Numbered from the stretch's first letter, positions 1 through 9,926 are shown. The stretch is 64,000 nt of DNA from Kluyvera genomosp. 3 (GCA_002211745.1 CP022114.1:4434645-4498644); one strand, 5' to 3'. The notes: generated by a model from the letters alone, not told the origin. A program made the numbers and translations.

Positions 1-325
1 TGCGCTGTTCCGCCATACGCCGCCGCTGAAATACACGCTACACGCCGGGCAGATTAACGACCTGCTCAATGCCGTTGAACAGCACGGTGAGCCGCTGATT
101 GATGGCGTACAGGGCAAACGCTCGCTGGAGCTGATCACCGCGATTTATCAATCGTCAATTACCGGACGGGTGGTGACGCTTCCCGTCAGCCCGGATGAGC
201 CCTGGTACAAAACCGGCGGCCTGGTTTCCCTCGCCCCGCACTTCTACGAAAAGGCCGCCTCGGTGGAGAACTTCTCGGAAGTGGGCGCAATTCCGTTGGG
301 CAAAAATTTGGACAAAGGAGCATAA
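1..325 (+). CDS. Gfo/Idh/MocA-family oxidoreductase, C-terminal part
   Basis: An open frame enters from the left edge (first full codon at base 2) and stops with TAA at 323-325. The visible 107 residues end in a pattern typical of the C-terminus of NAD(P)-dependent sugar dehydrogenases of the Gfo/Idh/MocA family, with 'DGVQGKRSLELITAIYQSS' (the segment that packs against the active site and precedes the last strand). The next gene starts 2 bases after the stop behind the ribosome site AAAGGAG that lies inside this gene, so the two are translationally linked. The substrate cannot be told from this fragment. The N-terminal Rossmann half lies outside the window. Confidence 0.75.
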   Translation, partial: ALFRHTPPLKYTLHAGQINDLLNAVEQHGEPLIDGVQGKRSLELITAIYQSSITGRVVTLPVSPDEPWYKTGGLVSLAPHFYEKAASVENFSEVGAIPLGKNLDKGA

Positions 326-327
326 GC

Positions 328-1394
328 ATGAGTATCAAAGACGGTATGAACTACGCCCCGGTGGGTAAACCGCAACCGGTTGTCGGCGAGGGTGAGTTTA
401 TTATTGCCGCCGCCGCGTTGGACCACGGGCATATCTATGGCATGTGCAACGGCCTGATTGAAGCTGGGGCGACGCTGAAATGGGTTTATGACCCCGATCC
501 AGCCAAAGTCGACAAGTTCGTCCAGCAGTATCCGCAGGTACAGGTTGCGCCGTCGCTGGAAACCATCCTCAACGACAGCAGCGTACAGCTGGTTGCTGGT
601 GCCGCCGTACCTTCTGAACGCTGCGCGCTGGGGCTGAAGGTGATGGACGCGGGTAAAGATTACTTTACCGATAAAGCGCCGCTAACCACGCTGGCGCAGC
701 TGGAGGCCGCTAAACGTAAGGTGGCGGCAACCGGGCGCAAATACGCGGTTTACTACAGCGAACGTCTGCACGTTGAAAGCGCCGTGTTCGCCGGGCAACT
801 GGTGCAGCAAGGCGCGATTGGCCGCGTGATGCAGACGCTCGGCGTCGGCCCGCACCGTGAAGGCGAAGGCCGCCCGGACTGGTTCTACGAGAAGGAATTC
901 TTCGGCGGCATCCTGTGTGATATCGGCAGCCACCAGATTGAGCAGTTTCTGTTTTACACCGGTAACACCGACGCGCGTGTCGTGGCGAGCCAGGTGCGCA
1001 ACGTTAACCATCCGCAGTATCCGCAGTTCGAAGATTTCGGCGACGCGATGCTGGCCGGGATAACGGCGCGACTGGCTACTTCCGCTGCGACTGGTTTACC
1101 CCGGACGGCCTCTCCAGTTGGGGCGACGGTCGCCTGACCCTGCTCGGCACCGAAGGCTACATTGAAATCCGTAAGTACGTCGATATCACTCGCGGCGAGC
1201 AGGATGTGGTGTATCTGGTCAACAAGGAGGGCGAATTCCGCTATCCGGTCGCCGGTCAGGTGGGCTTCCCGTACTTCGGCCAGCTGATTCTGGACTGCCT
1301 GAACCGTACGGAAAATGCCATGACCCAGGCGCACACCTTTAAAGCCGCCGAGCTGTGCGTAAAAGCGCAGATGCTGGCGAACGCGGTGGAATAA
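328..1394 (+). CDS. Gfo/Idh/MocA-family oxidoreductase (apparent frameshift)
   Basis: Reconstructed as 355 residues. The N-terminal Rossmann-type region contains 'AAALDHGHIYGM' and the nucleotide-binding fold, followed by 'DYFTDKAPLTT' (the family's E/D-K-P segment that carries the conserved lysine) and the C-terminal sheet domain with 'GGILCDIGSHQIEQFLFYTG' near residue 195. This fits a dehydrogenase acting on a sugar, sugar acid or polyol with a bound nicotinamide cofactor. The start ATG at 328 has a strong AAAGGAG site 7 bases upstream. The frame breaks near 1057, where one base appears lost (GGCG read as GGG). Adding it joins both parts at an integral length. It lies in a tight operon with two relatives. 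The substrate is unknown. Confidence 0.8.
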
Positions 1395-1406
1395 CAGGAG
1401 GCGGCG

Positions 1407-2428
1407 ATGCAAACACGTCATGCGGCGATTATCGGCTGTGGCGCTATTCACACCTGTCACGTGGACGCGCTGCGCCACGTTCCGGGCGCGGTGCTGCGCG
1501 CGATAGTCGATATCGATAGCGAAAAGGGGAGCCGGCTTGCTGCCGACTATGGCTGTCAGTTTTATCAGGACTATCGCGAGATGCTGCTGGATGATGCCAT
1601 TGACGTGGTGCACATCTGCACGCCGCATTACCTGCATAAGCCGATGATCCTTGCCGCGCTGGCGGCAGGGAAACAGGTGTTCTGCGAAAAGCCGGTGGTG
1701 ATGAATCCGCAGGAGGTGAGCGACATTCAGGCCGCCGCCACGATCGCCCAACGTCATGTGGGTGTCTGTTATCAGAACCGCCTTAATCCTACCAGTCTGG
1801 CGATTCAACGCTGCATTGAGGAAGGCCGGCTTGGCGCAATGCGCGCCGTGAAAGCGGTGCTCACCTGGTCACGTTCCGGCAACTACTATGCCGCGAGTCC
1901 GTGGCGCGGCAGTTTCGCCACCGAGGGGGCAGCCTGTTGATCAACCAGGCCATTCATACCCTGGATCTGATGCAGTGGTTTGGCGGCGGCGTGCGGCGTC
2001 TAAAGGGCGTAGTCGACAGCACCCTGCTGGCCGACGAAATCGAGACCGAAGACAGCGCGATGGTGACGCTGTGCTTTAACAACGGCGCGCGCGGCCTGTT
2101 CTATGCCAGTAACTGCTACGCCAGCGACTCCCCGCTGCTGCTGGAAATAGAGTTCGAACACGGCATGCTGCGGTTGCATGACAACGCGCTGTGGCAAATT
2201 TGCGGCGATGAGCACGTTCTGTTGGCCAGCGACGCCTCGCCAGACGGCGTGGGCAAAAGCTATTGGGGCATCGGCCATCAACAAGCCGTACTGCATTTTT
2301 ATCAGGCGTTAGACACTCCCGCGGCCGCCAGTTTCTGCGATATCCGCGAAGCGGCGAAATCATTACAGATGGTTAATACCATTTACCAATCGTCACTATT
2401 GAGGAAATGGGTGAATATAAACGAGTGA
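1407..2428 (+). CDS. Gfo/Idh/MocA-family oxidoreductase (apparent frameshift)
   Basis: Reconstructed as 340 residues. It opens with '[18 protein letters not shown]', a glycine-rich nucleotide-binding motif, and has the family signature '[14 protein letters not shown]' around residues 90-103, where Lys is the expected catalytic-site residue. The later motif '[21 protein letters not shown]' holds the conserved His/Asp pair. The start is set by AGGAGG at 1396-1401. The frame breaks near 1925, where the sequence GAGGGGGC is best explained by a lost C. It is the third member of the same family in a row, so the operon probably carries out successive oxidation and reduction steps on one carbohydrate. 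That is inference; no substrate-specific motif is visible. Confidence 0.8.
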
Positions 2429-2463
2429 TCGTCATCCGATTTTTCCTGCTGTCAATAATATAA

Positions 2464-2485
2464 GGTGCAGAGGTCACTCTGCACC
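2464..2485 (+). other. Intercistronic hairpin
   Basis: A perfect 9-bp stem (GGTGCAGAG / CTCTGCACC) with a 4-base loop lies 31 bases before the transporter gene. There is no T-run, so it is more likely an RNA-processing or stability element that sets transporter expression relative to the dehydrogenases than a full terminator. Confidence 0.5.
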
Positions 2486-2516
2486 GACACCCTACCAGTA
2501 CAGGAATAATAATATT

Positions 2517-4056
2517 ATGGTGAAACCAACCGAACGTCGTGTTGGCTATGGCATTGCTATTGGCTACGGAGTCACTGATTTATTTGGTGGCGGCGCCTTT
2601 GCCGTTATCGGAACATGGCTTTTATTTTTCTATACTACCTATTGCGGTTTATCCGTATTAGAAGCCGGTTCAATATTTGCTATTGCACGTATTATCGACG
2701 CTATTTTAAGCCCGGTGATGGGATACATTACTGATAACTTTGGCAATACCTGGCTTGGCCGTAAATTTGGCCGCCGCCGCTTTTTCTTATTGATTAGCTC
2801 TCCGCTGATGTTTCTCTACGCCCTCGTCTGGCTGACCGATATGAACTATTGGTACTACCTGGGCACCTATCTCTCCATCGAACTGCTCTCAGCGATGGTG
2901 CTGGTGCCCTGGGAGACGCTGGCCGCTGAAATGACCAACCGCTTCAGCGAGCGGACGCGGCTTTCCGGCGTACGCATGATGTGTTCCGCCTCGGTGGTTT
3001 TCTGGCAGTCTCCGTCCCCGGTATTATTATGCAATATACCGGTAAGGATAATTCCTTTACCTACACCCTGACCGGGATTGTTTTTGCGGTTATTTATTGT
3101 GTCGCAGTATTTACCACCTGGGCCTGCACCTGGGAAGCCAAAGATGTGCGAGAAGAGTATGAATTTCAGCCGGATAATCAACGCAGCAGCGGTCTTTTAA
3201 ACCATTTGAAATACCTGGTAATCGACCTCATTTCTTCATTTAAGATAAGAATATTTCGCCAGCATATTTTAATTTATATTTGCTCTTTTACCGCCATGGA
3301 TGTCTTTGGCTCGGTATTTACCTATTACGTGGTTTATGCTCTGCACCACGATGCCGAAATGGTTTCCGGTTTATTAAGTATCGCCGCTTTTGTCTCTATT
3401 CCCGGCACGTTCGGCTTTATGATGCTGATGAATAAATTCAACCTCACCCCTCCGGGCGCTGCGGCTCTCCTACGGTAGTATTCTGCTGGTGCTGGCGTTT
3501 CTGTTTACCGTCTATATCGGTAATCTCCAGGTCCCGACGCTGCTGTTTTCTTCGGTGTTTGTCCTGCTGGGCTGGCGAAAGCCGGTTGTATTACATTCCG
3601 TGGAACATCTACAGCTTTATTCCGGACGTTGATGAAATCGTCACCCGCCAGCGCCGCGAGGGAATTTTCGCGGGCGTGATGGTCCTGACCCGCAAAAGCA
3701 CCGTCGCATTAGCGATTATGCTGATTGGCATCGTGCTCGAAGAGAGCGGCTTCGTCAAAGGCGGCGGCGCGCAGCCAGCCAGCGCCCTGCACGCGATTAT
3801 TGGCCTGATGATTTTCGCCACCGCTGGGCTACTGGCCATCAGCTTCTATGTCACATATCGCTTTAAGCTGACGCAGAAAACTCACAGCCTGCTGGTTAAA
3901 GAAGTGGCCCGCCGTAAGCTTGGCGGCAACGCCGAAGACTGCGATCAGGAGACCCGTGACGTCATCCACGCACTGACGGGCTATGCCTATAATGAAGTCT
4001 GGGATGCAACACCGAAGCGTCGCGCAAAAACCACACCGTTACCGACTAACGGTTAA
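2517..4056 (+). CDS. GPH-family glycoside/hexuronide:cation symporter (apparent frameshifts)
   Basis: Reconstructed as 514 residues, the usual size for glycoside-pentoside-hexuronide symporters (MelB superfamily) with a long cytosolic C-terminal tail. Visible markers are a first helix 'GYGVTDLFGGGAFAVIGTWLLFFYTT', the loop motif 'DAILSPVMGYITDNFGNTWLGRKFGRRR' (conserved Asp residues for cation and sugar binding, basic cluster after helix 2) and 'VPWETLAAEMTNRFSERTRLSG' in the next loop. These proteins couple sugar uptake to H+ or Na+. The frame breaks near 2988 (one base), 3457 (two bases in GCGCGC) and 3571 (two bases in GGGCGC). With these five bases the length becomes exactly 515 codons. 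It is the likely importer for the upstream dehydrogenase operon. Confidence 0.78.
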
Positions 4057-4103
4057 CCTCTGGCAGCTTTACAGTCCCTTACGCTATACTAACCCTGAAA
4101 TTG

Positions 4104-4130
4104 CCGGCCCAACGCCTTCGGGCCGGTTTT
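4104..4130 (+). terminator. Rho-independent terminator after the GPH symporter gene
   Basis: A perfect 7-bp GC stem (CCGGCCC / GGGCCGG) with a 9-base loop is followed directly by TTTT. It separates the catabolic cluster from paeA. Confidence 0.75.
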
Positions 4131-4197
4131 CAATGTGTATTTCACACGGATTTATCAACTTCCCTTCCGAGGATCTGGCCCACGGGTTAGATAAGAT

Positions 4198-5541
4198 ATG
4201 TTAAACAGTATATTCATCATACTTTGCCTGATCGCCGTCAGTGCGTTCTTCTCAATATCTGAGATTTCACTTGCCGCATCGCGCAAAATCAAACTGAAAC
4301 TGCTTGCCGATGAAGGCAACATCAACGCCCAACGCGTGCTGAAAATGCAGGAAAACCCGGGCATGTTCTTCACCGTGGTGCAAATTGGCCTCAACGCGGT
4401 TGCCATTCTCGGCGGTATCGTCGGCGACGCGGCGTTCTCTCCGGCGTTTCACTCGCTGTTCTCCAACTATATGTCAGCGGAACTCTCCGAGCAGTTGAGC
4501 TTTATTCTCTCCTTCTCGCTGGTTACTGGCCTGTTTATCCTGTTTGCGGACTTAACTCCGAAACGCATCGGTATGATTGCGCCTGAAGTGGTGGCTTTGC
4601 GTATCATCAACCCGATGCGCTTCTGCCTGTTGGTCTTCCGACCGCTGGTGTGGTTCTTCAACGGCATGGCCAACATCATTTTCCGTATCTTCAAACTGCC
4701 GATGGTGCGTAAAGACGACATTACCTCCGACGATATCTACGCGGTGGTGGAAGCCGGCGCACTCGCGGGCGTGCTGCGTAAACAAGAGCACGAGCTGATT
4801 GAAAACGTGTTCGAGCTGGAGTCCCGTACCGTACCGTCATCGATGACGCCGCGTGAAAACGTCATCTGGTTCGATCTGCATGAGGACGAGCAGAGCCTGA
4901 AAAACAAAGTGGCCGAGCATCCGCACTCCAAGTTCCTGGTGTGTAACGAAGATATCGACCACATCATTGGCTACGTCGATTCCAAAGACCTGCTGAACCG
5001 CGTGCTGGCCAACCAGAGCATGGCGCTGAACAGCGGCGTGCAGATTCGCAACACGCTGATCGTGCCGGATACGCTGACGCTGTCCGAAGCGCTGGAAAGC
5101 TTTAAAACCGCCGGTGAAGACTTCGCGGTGATCATGAACGAGTACGCGCTGGTGGTGGGCATTATCACCCTCAACGACGTGATGACCACGCTGATGGGCG
5201 ACCTGGTCGGCCAGGGCCTGGAAGAGCAAATTGTCGCCCGTGACGAGAATTCCTGGCTGATTGATGGCGGCACACCGATCGACGACGTGATGCGCGTGCT
5301 GGATATCGATGATTTCCCGCAGTCGGACAACTACGAAACCATCGGTGGTTTCATGATGTTTATGCTGCGAAAAATCCCGAAACGCACCGACTCGGTGAAA
5401 TTCTCCGGCTATAAATTTGAAGTGGTGGATATCGATAACTACCGTATCGATCAGCTGCTGGTGACACGCATCGACAACAAACCAACGGTGCTGGTACCGA
5501 AACAGGCGGACATCGCCGAACGCGAACAGGGCGCCGCCTGA
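4198..5541 (+). CDS. paeA: Polyamine exporter / CNNM-CorC family membrane protein PaeA (YtfL)
   Basis: 447 residues, intact, the same length as E. coli YtfL. The first ~200 residues form a DUF21 (CNNM) membrane domain with about four hydrophobic segments. Then comes a paired CBS module (~residues 210-330, with 'VPSSMTPRENVIWFD') and a C-terminal CorC/HlyC domain ending in 'VVDIDNYRIDQLLVTRID'. In enteric bacteria this inner-membrane protein was shown to lower toxic cadaverine and putrescine levels at stationary phase, so it is renamed PaeA. In E. coli it lies next to ytfK; here a sugar cluster is inserted between them. No strong ribosome site precedes the ATG at 4198, but the alignment to the family supports this start. 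Confidence 0.92.
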   Translation: MLNSIFIILCLIAVSAFFSISEISLAASRKIKLKLLADEGNINAQRVLKMQENPGMFFTVVQIGLNAVAILGGIVGDAAFSPAFHSLFSNYMSAELSEQLSFILSFSLVTGLFILFADLTPKRIGMIAPEVVALRIINPMRFCLLVFRPLVWFFNGMANIIFRIFKLPMVRKDDITSDDIYAVVEAGALAGVLRKQEHELIENVFELESRTVPSSMTPRENVIWFDLHEDEQSLKNKVAEHPHSKFLVCNEDIDHIIGYVDSKDLLNRVLANQSMALNSGVQIRNTLIVPDTLTLSEALESFKTAGEDFAVIMNEYALVVGIITLNDVMTTLMGDLVGQGLEEQIVARDENSWLIDGGTPIDDVMRVLDIDDFPQSDNYETIGGFMMFMLRKIPKRTDSVKFSGYKFEVVDIDNYRIDQLLVTRIDNKPTVLVPKQADIAEREQGAA

Positions 5542-5549
5542 TTCCCTTA

Positions 5550-5571
5550 CCGGGCTACGCCTGTAGCCCGG
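5550..5571. repeat. REP-like palindrome downstream of paeA
   Basis: A perfect 9-bp stem (CCGGGCTAC / GTAGCCCGG) with loop GCCT. It resembles one arm pair of enterobacterial REP elements and can fold on either strand. Four A residues follow, so it might also end transcription coming from the minus strand. Confidence 0.5.
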
Positions 5572-5621
5572 AAAACCCTCCTTCCCCGCAGAATGTGAAG
5601 CGGCTCACGCCCGTTTCGCCG

Positions 5622-5659
5622 TAGCAGATTAGTACTGGTCGATAGCGGAACATTTATGA
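5622..5659 (+). promoter_or_regulatory. Candidate AraC-type operator (two direct half-sites)
   Basis: Two 17-base stretches that both begin with TAGC (TAGCAGATTAGTACTGG at 5622 and TAGCGGAACATTTATGA at 5643) start exactly 21 bases apart. AraC I1/I2 half-sites are direct repeats with this same 21-bp period and begin with TAGC. The downstream gene of the operon encodes a close AraC relative. The match outside TAGC is only partial. The pair lies inside a 9-bp spaced inverted repeat (CCGTTTCGC at 5611-5619, GCGAAACGG at 5671-5679). Confidence 0.45.
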
Positions 5660-5733
5660 CTCCCCGTGGCGCGAAACGGTAACGTTGCTCGCGTCTCTAC
5701 AACAAGATTCCTGGATAAGGAAACGAGGGTATC

Positions 5734-6956
5734 ATGAATAAAAATTACTCTATGAGCTGCCTGTTCTTCCTGTTTTTCTTTATCGGCTGGGGCTGCTGCT
5801 ACCCCTATCTGTCGCTGTGGCTGACCGAAACCATCGGTATCAGCTATACCGACGTTGGCCTGGTCTATTCGTTTACCGCCATCATCGCAGTGTGCGTGCA
5901 GCCGCTGTTCGGTTTTATCTCCGACAAGCTGGTCTACCGTAAACACCTGATGTGGATGCTGGCCATCATCATCACGCTTTTTGCCCCCTGGTGGATCTAC
6001 GTTTTCGCCCCGCTGCTGAAGTACAACGTCATTCTTGGCGCGCTGGCGGGTGGGGTGTACATCGGGATGGCCTACGGCGCGGGCTGCGGTATCTGTGAAG
6101 CCTATATTGATAAGGTCAGCCGCGCCTCCGGCTTCGAGTTTGGCCGCGCGCGCATGTTTGGCGGGATTGGCGCCGCCATTGGCACCTTTGCCGCCGGCAA
6201 GCTCTACGGCATCGACCAGAACATGATTTTCTGGCTGGCCAGCACCGCGGGCATCTGCCTGCTGCTGATCGTCTGGAAAACCCAGGTCGATACGTCCAAC
6301 GCCGCGGTACATCCGCAAACCAAAGCTACGCCTGTCACCTTTCGAGACGCGGCCGCCTTACTAAAGCTGAAGAAATTCTGGTTCTTCGCTATCTATATGA
6401 TTGGCGTTGGCGCCGTCTATGAAACCTACGACCAGCAATTTGCCATCTACTACAGCCACTTCTTTGAGAGCAAAGCGCGTGGTGCAGAAGTCTTTGGCTA
6501 CCTGACCACCGGGCAGATCTTCCTCGATGCGGTAGTGATGTTCTTCGCCCGTAGTTCGTCAACAAAATCGGCCCGAAAAATGCCCTGCTGTACTGCGGCA
6601 TGATCATGAGTCTGCGCATTATCGGCTCCGCCTGGGCGATTGGCCCTGTTTCCATCAGCCTGATTAAGCTGCTGCACGGTTTTGAAAGCTCCGTGCTGCT
6701 GGTGGCCGCGTTGAAATATATCAGCGCCAACTTCAACCCGCTGCTTTCCGCCACCGTTTATCTGATTGGTTTCCAGTTCGCCAAGAGTTTCAGCTCAATT
6801 TTCCTCTCAACCGGAATTGGGCATATGTACCAGAGCATGGGCTTTACCAGCAGCTACGTTGTATTGGGCAGCATTGCGCTGTGCTTTACGTTGATTTCCT
6901 TTATTACGCTGGATAACGCGCGCTTTTTCACCCCGCACTCCGCAACTACGCACTAA
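5734..6956 (+). CDS. LacY-family oligosaccharide:H+ symporter (apparent frameshift)
   Basis: Reconstructed as 407 residues, close to LacY (417). It has the family features of the oligosaccharide:H+ symporters (LacY, RafB, CscB, MelY): 'FFFIGWGCCYPYLSLWLTE' in helix 1, 'QPLFGFISDKLVYRKHLMW' in loop 2-3 (the MFS A-motif with Asp and basic residues), 'GFEFGRARMFGGIGAAIG' with the conserved Glu/Arg of helix 4-5, and 'VYETYDQQFAIYY' in helix 7. One base seems lost near 6552. The start ATG at 5734 follows AAGGAAACGAGGG. It lies 18 bases before a GH42 beta-galactosidase, so it probably imports a galactoside. A paralog with very similar motifs lies at 62586-63822. Confidence 0.85.
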
Positions 6957-6974
6957 TTACACGAGGTAATCTGC

Positions 6975-8979
6975 ATGTCTGATTTATATTATGGTGTCGC
7001 TTATTACGACGAATATATGCCGGAGGATCGCCTGGCGAAAGACATCGCGCTGATGCGCGAAACAGGCATCAACGTAGTGCGTATTGCGGAATCGACCTGG
7101 AGTACGCTGGAGCCGCAGGAAGGCGAATACCATTTCTATCACATTGACCGCGTGCTAAACGCAATGCACGAAGCAGGCATCGCGGTGATTATCGGTACGC
7201 CGACCTACGCGGTACCGGCATGGCTGGTGGCAAAGCACCCTGACATTCTGGTGACCACTGCCGAAGGCCAGCAAAAGTACGGCCCGCGGCAGATTATGGA
7301 TATCGTGAACCCCACTTTTCGCCGCTATGCAGAGAACATTATCCGCACGCTGATAGCCCATGTGCAGGATCATCCGGCGATTATCGGCTGGCAGTTGGAT
7401 AACGAAACTAAGCACTACGACAACGTCGGACGCTATATGCAGGAAGGCTTTGTGCGCAGCTTGCAGGAAAAATATCCCAGCCTCGACCAGTTGAATCGCG
7501 ACTTCGGCCTCGACTACTGGAGCAACCGCATCGACAGCTGGGATGACTTCCGCCGGTGGAAAACACCATCAATGCCAGCCTCGCCTGTGCGTTCTCGCGC
7601 TATCAGCGCCAGCAGGTAACGGAGTATCTGGCGTGGCAGGCGGAGATCGTACGCGAGTATGCGCAGCCACACCAGTTCGTCACCCACAATTTTGATTTTG
7701 AATGGCGTGGATATTCGTTCGGCGTCCAGCCGCGCGTAGACCACTTCGCTGCAGCCAAAGCGCTGGATATTGCCGGGGTCGATATTTATCATCCCAGCCA
7801 AAAGCATTTAACCGGACGAGAAATTGCCTTCGGCGGCGCCATTACCGCGCGCTAAAAGGTGGCAATAACTACTTTGTGCTGGAAACCCAGGCGCAAGGCT
7901 TTGCCCAGTGGACGCCCTTCCCGGCCAGTTGCGGCTCCAGGCCTTTAGTCACGTGGCGTCGGGCGCGGCGATGGTCTCGTACTGGCACTGGCACTCCATC
8001 CACAATTCATTTGAAACCTACTGGAAGGGCTGCTGAGCCACGATTTTTCCCGCAACGCGACCTGGCAGGAAGCAACTACTATCGGCGCTGATTTCGCTCG
8101 CCTGTCACCTCAGCTAGCCGGACTGCGAGCCGAGAACGATGTGGCGCTGCTGATTAACAATGAAGCCATGGATGCACTCAATCAGTTCCGCCCGGCGACG
8201 CGCAGGGCAACGTCTATAACGATATCTTCCGTCGCTTCCACGATGCACTATATGACCACAACATCGCGCTGGATATCATCAACGACGTCACCGAGGAGAC
8301 GTCGCGCTACAAAATACTGATCGTACCCGCCCTGTACGCCGCCGATGACGGTCTGCTCACGCGGATTAACCGCTACGTTGAGCAAGGAGGACGGGCGCTG
8401 ATTAGCTTTAAGTCCGGCTTCAGTGATGAAAACGTGAAGGTGCGCAGCAGCGCGCAGCCGGGCATTCTGCACAGCGCATGTGGCGTAACCTACAGCCAGT
8501 TCACCCTGCCGGAGGACGTGACCGTTGTCGGCTGCACTTCGGCCCTGGACTGCCGCGAACACAATGCCGCCGAGCTGTGGATGGAGCTGCTAACGCCTGC
8601 GCCGGGGACCCGCACGCTGCTGCGCTATCAGCATCCGGCCTGGAGCGAGTATGCGGCGGCGACCGAAGCGAACTACGGCAAAGGCAGGGCGCTGTACGTG
8701 GGCTTCCTGCCGCACAAGGCGCTGATTAGTCAGCTGTTTGACACCCTGACCGACGGGCTGGAACTCCATTCGCGCACGTCAGCCTACCGCTATCCTTTAA
8801 TTACCAGAACCCTGCGTAACCGCGACGGCAAACGCTTTCACTTCCTGTTTAACTACAGCGGCGATAGTCAGGAGATGCTCGCCGAAACCAGCGGCACCGA
8901 GCTGCTAAGCGGTAAATCGGTGGCGCTCGGCGAGCCATTGCGTCTCAAAGGCTGGGAATTTAGTATCATCGAAAGTTAA
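6975..8979 (+). CDS. GH42 beta-galactosidase (apparent frameshifts)
   Basis: Reconstructed as 669 residues, the normal GH42 size. The N-terminal (beta/alpha)8 barrel starts 'YYGVAYYDEYMPEDRLAKD' and 'RIAESTWSTLEPQEGEYHF'. The acid/base is Glu144 in 'GWQLDNE'. The nucleophile is the Glu in 'FVLETQAQGFAQWTPFPGQ' about residue 300. A middle domain with 'DVALLINNEAMDAL' and a small C-terminal beta domain follow. It is cytoplasmic (no signal peptide) and should cleave beta-galactosides delivered by the permease 18 bases upstream. Five single-base losses are inferred, near 7550, 7845, 7923, 8030 and 8192, each in a short G or C run. With them the frame closes at exactly 670 codons. GH42 enzymes often prefer galacto-oligosaccharides over lactose; the natural substrate here is not shown. 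Confidence 0.85.
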
Positions 8980-8999
8980 CGGCAACGGGCGGAGGAGTT

Positions 9000-9870
9000 A
9001 TGGAGTTAGATATCAATGCGCTTTTGCACTTCTCACCATTGATAAAAACTTTCACCTTCAACGCCTGGGTCGTCGCTGGCTTTACGCCTATTACTCGCGG
9101 TTCAAAGCTCGACTACTACATCAACCGCCCGCAGGGTATGAAGGGTTATATTATCAACCTGACCCTGCGCGGCCAGGCGCGCGCGAAGGCGGGAGAAGGG
9201 TCGCTGCTGTTTGGCGAAAACGAACTGCTGCTGTTCCCGCCTGGCGTGCCACACCACTACGGGCGCGATGAGCACAGCGAACATTGGGACCACCTGTGGA
9301 TCTACTTTATTCCACGTCCTTACTGGATCGACTGGCTCAAGTGGGACCACACGACCCACAGTATTGGCAAAACCACGGTGAACGATCCCAGCAGCAGCAG
9401 GCGCTACGCGATCTTTTTTATGAGGTTATCCATCACCACAACGATACCGCCCCGCTCGCCGAAGCGCTGGCGATGAACGCGCTGGAGCGGCTTATTTTGA
9501 GCTGCTTCCAGCTACAGCCGATCAGCAACCGCCACGCCCACGACCCGCGCATCAACGCCATCTGTGATTACCTGAACGAAAATATTGCCCAGGAGATGAA
9601 AATTGAGACGCTGGCAGCGATGGTTTTCCTGTCGCCTTCCAGACTGGCGCATCTGTTTAAGAATGAGTTAGGGCAAACCATCTACGCCTGGCGCGAGATG
9701 CAGCGGGTGAATCGGGCAAAGTGGTTACTGCAGACCACCACGCTGCCGCTGAATAAAGTAGCGCTGTCGATCGGCTATAGCGACCCGGTCTATTTCACGA
9801 AGGTGTTCCGCAAACACAACGGCATTCCGCCGGGGAGTACCGCAAGCGCTATGCGGCGATGAAGGGCTAA
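9000..9870 (+). CDS. AraC-type transcriptional regulator, close paralog of arabinose AraC (apparent frameshifts)
   Basis: Reconstructed as 290 residues (AraC is 292). The N-terminal cupin half resembles E. coli AraC closely: 'FNAWVVAGFTPITRG', 'YINRPQGMKGYIINLTLRGQ', 'LLFPPGVPHHYGR' and 'WIYFIPRPYWIDWLKW' correspond to segments of the arabinose-binding domain. The C-terminal double helix-turn-helix has 'VFLSPSRLAHLFKNELGQTIYAWREMQRVNRAKWLL'-like spacing and 'GYSDPVYFTKVFRKHNGIPPGEYRKRY'. The ATG at 9000 follows GGAGGAG. Bases appear lost near 9388 and 9834. It ends the permease-GH42 operon and probably controls it in response to a sugar. The ligand may not be arabinose. Confidence 0.85.
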
Positions 9871-9877
9871 AAACATC

Positions 9878-9903
9878 AACGGCTCCCATAAGGAGCCGTT
9901 TTT
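9878..9903. terminator. Terminator between the AraC-like gene and ytfK
   Basis: A 9-bp stem (AACGGCTCC / GGAGCCGTT) with a 5-base loop runs into a T-tract on the plus strand. It lies between convergent genes, so it probably serves both. Confidence 0.75.
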
Positions 9904-9926
9904 AATTCTACCGCGTGGTATCTGCG

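Noticed and set aside
954-1808. A 284-codon minus-strand frame across the two oxidoreductase genes
   Set aside because: It is antisense to two recognised enzymes of one operon and is a frame shadow. It would require ignoring the family motifs on the plus strand.
6975-8979. Reading the GH42 fragments as a decayed pseudogene
   Set aside because: All five breaks are single losses in G/C runs like those in essential genes, and catalytic residues and length are intact after repair.
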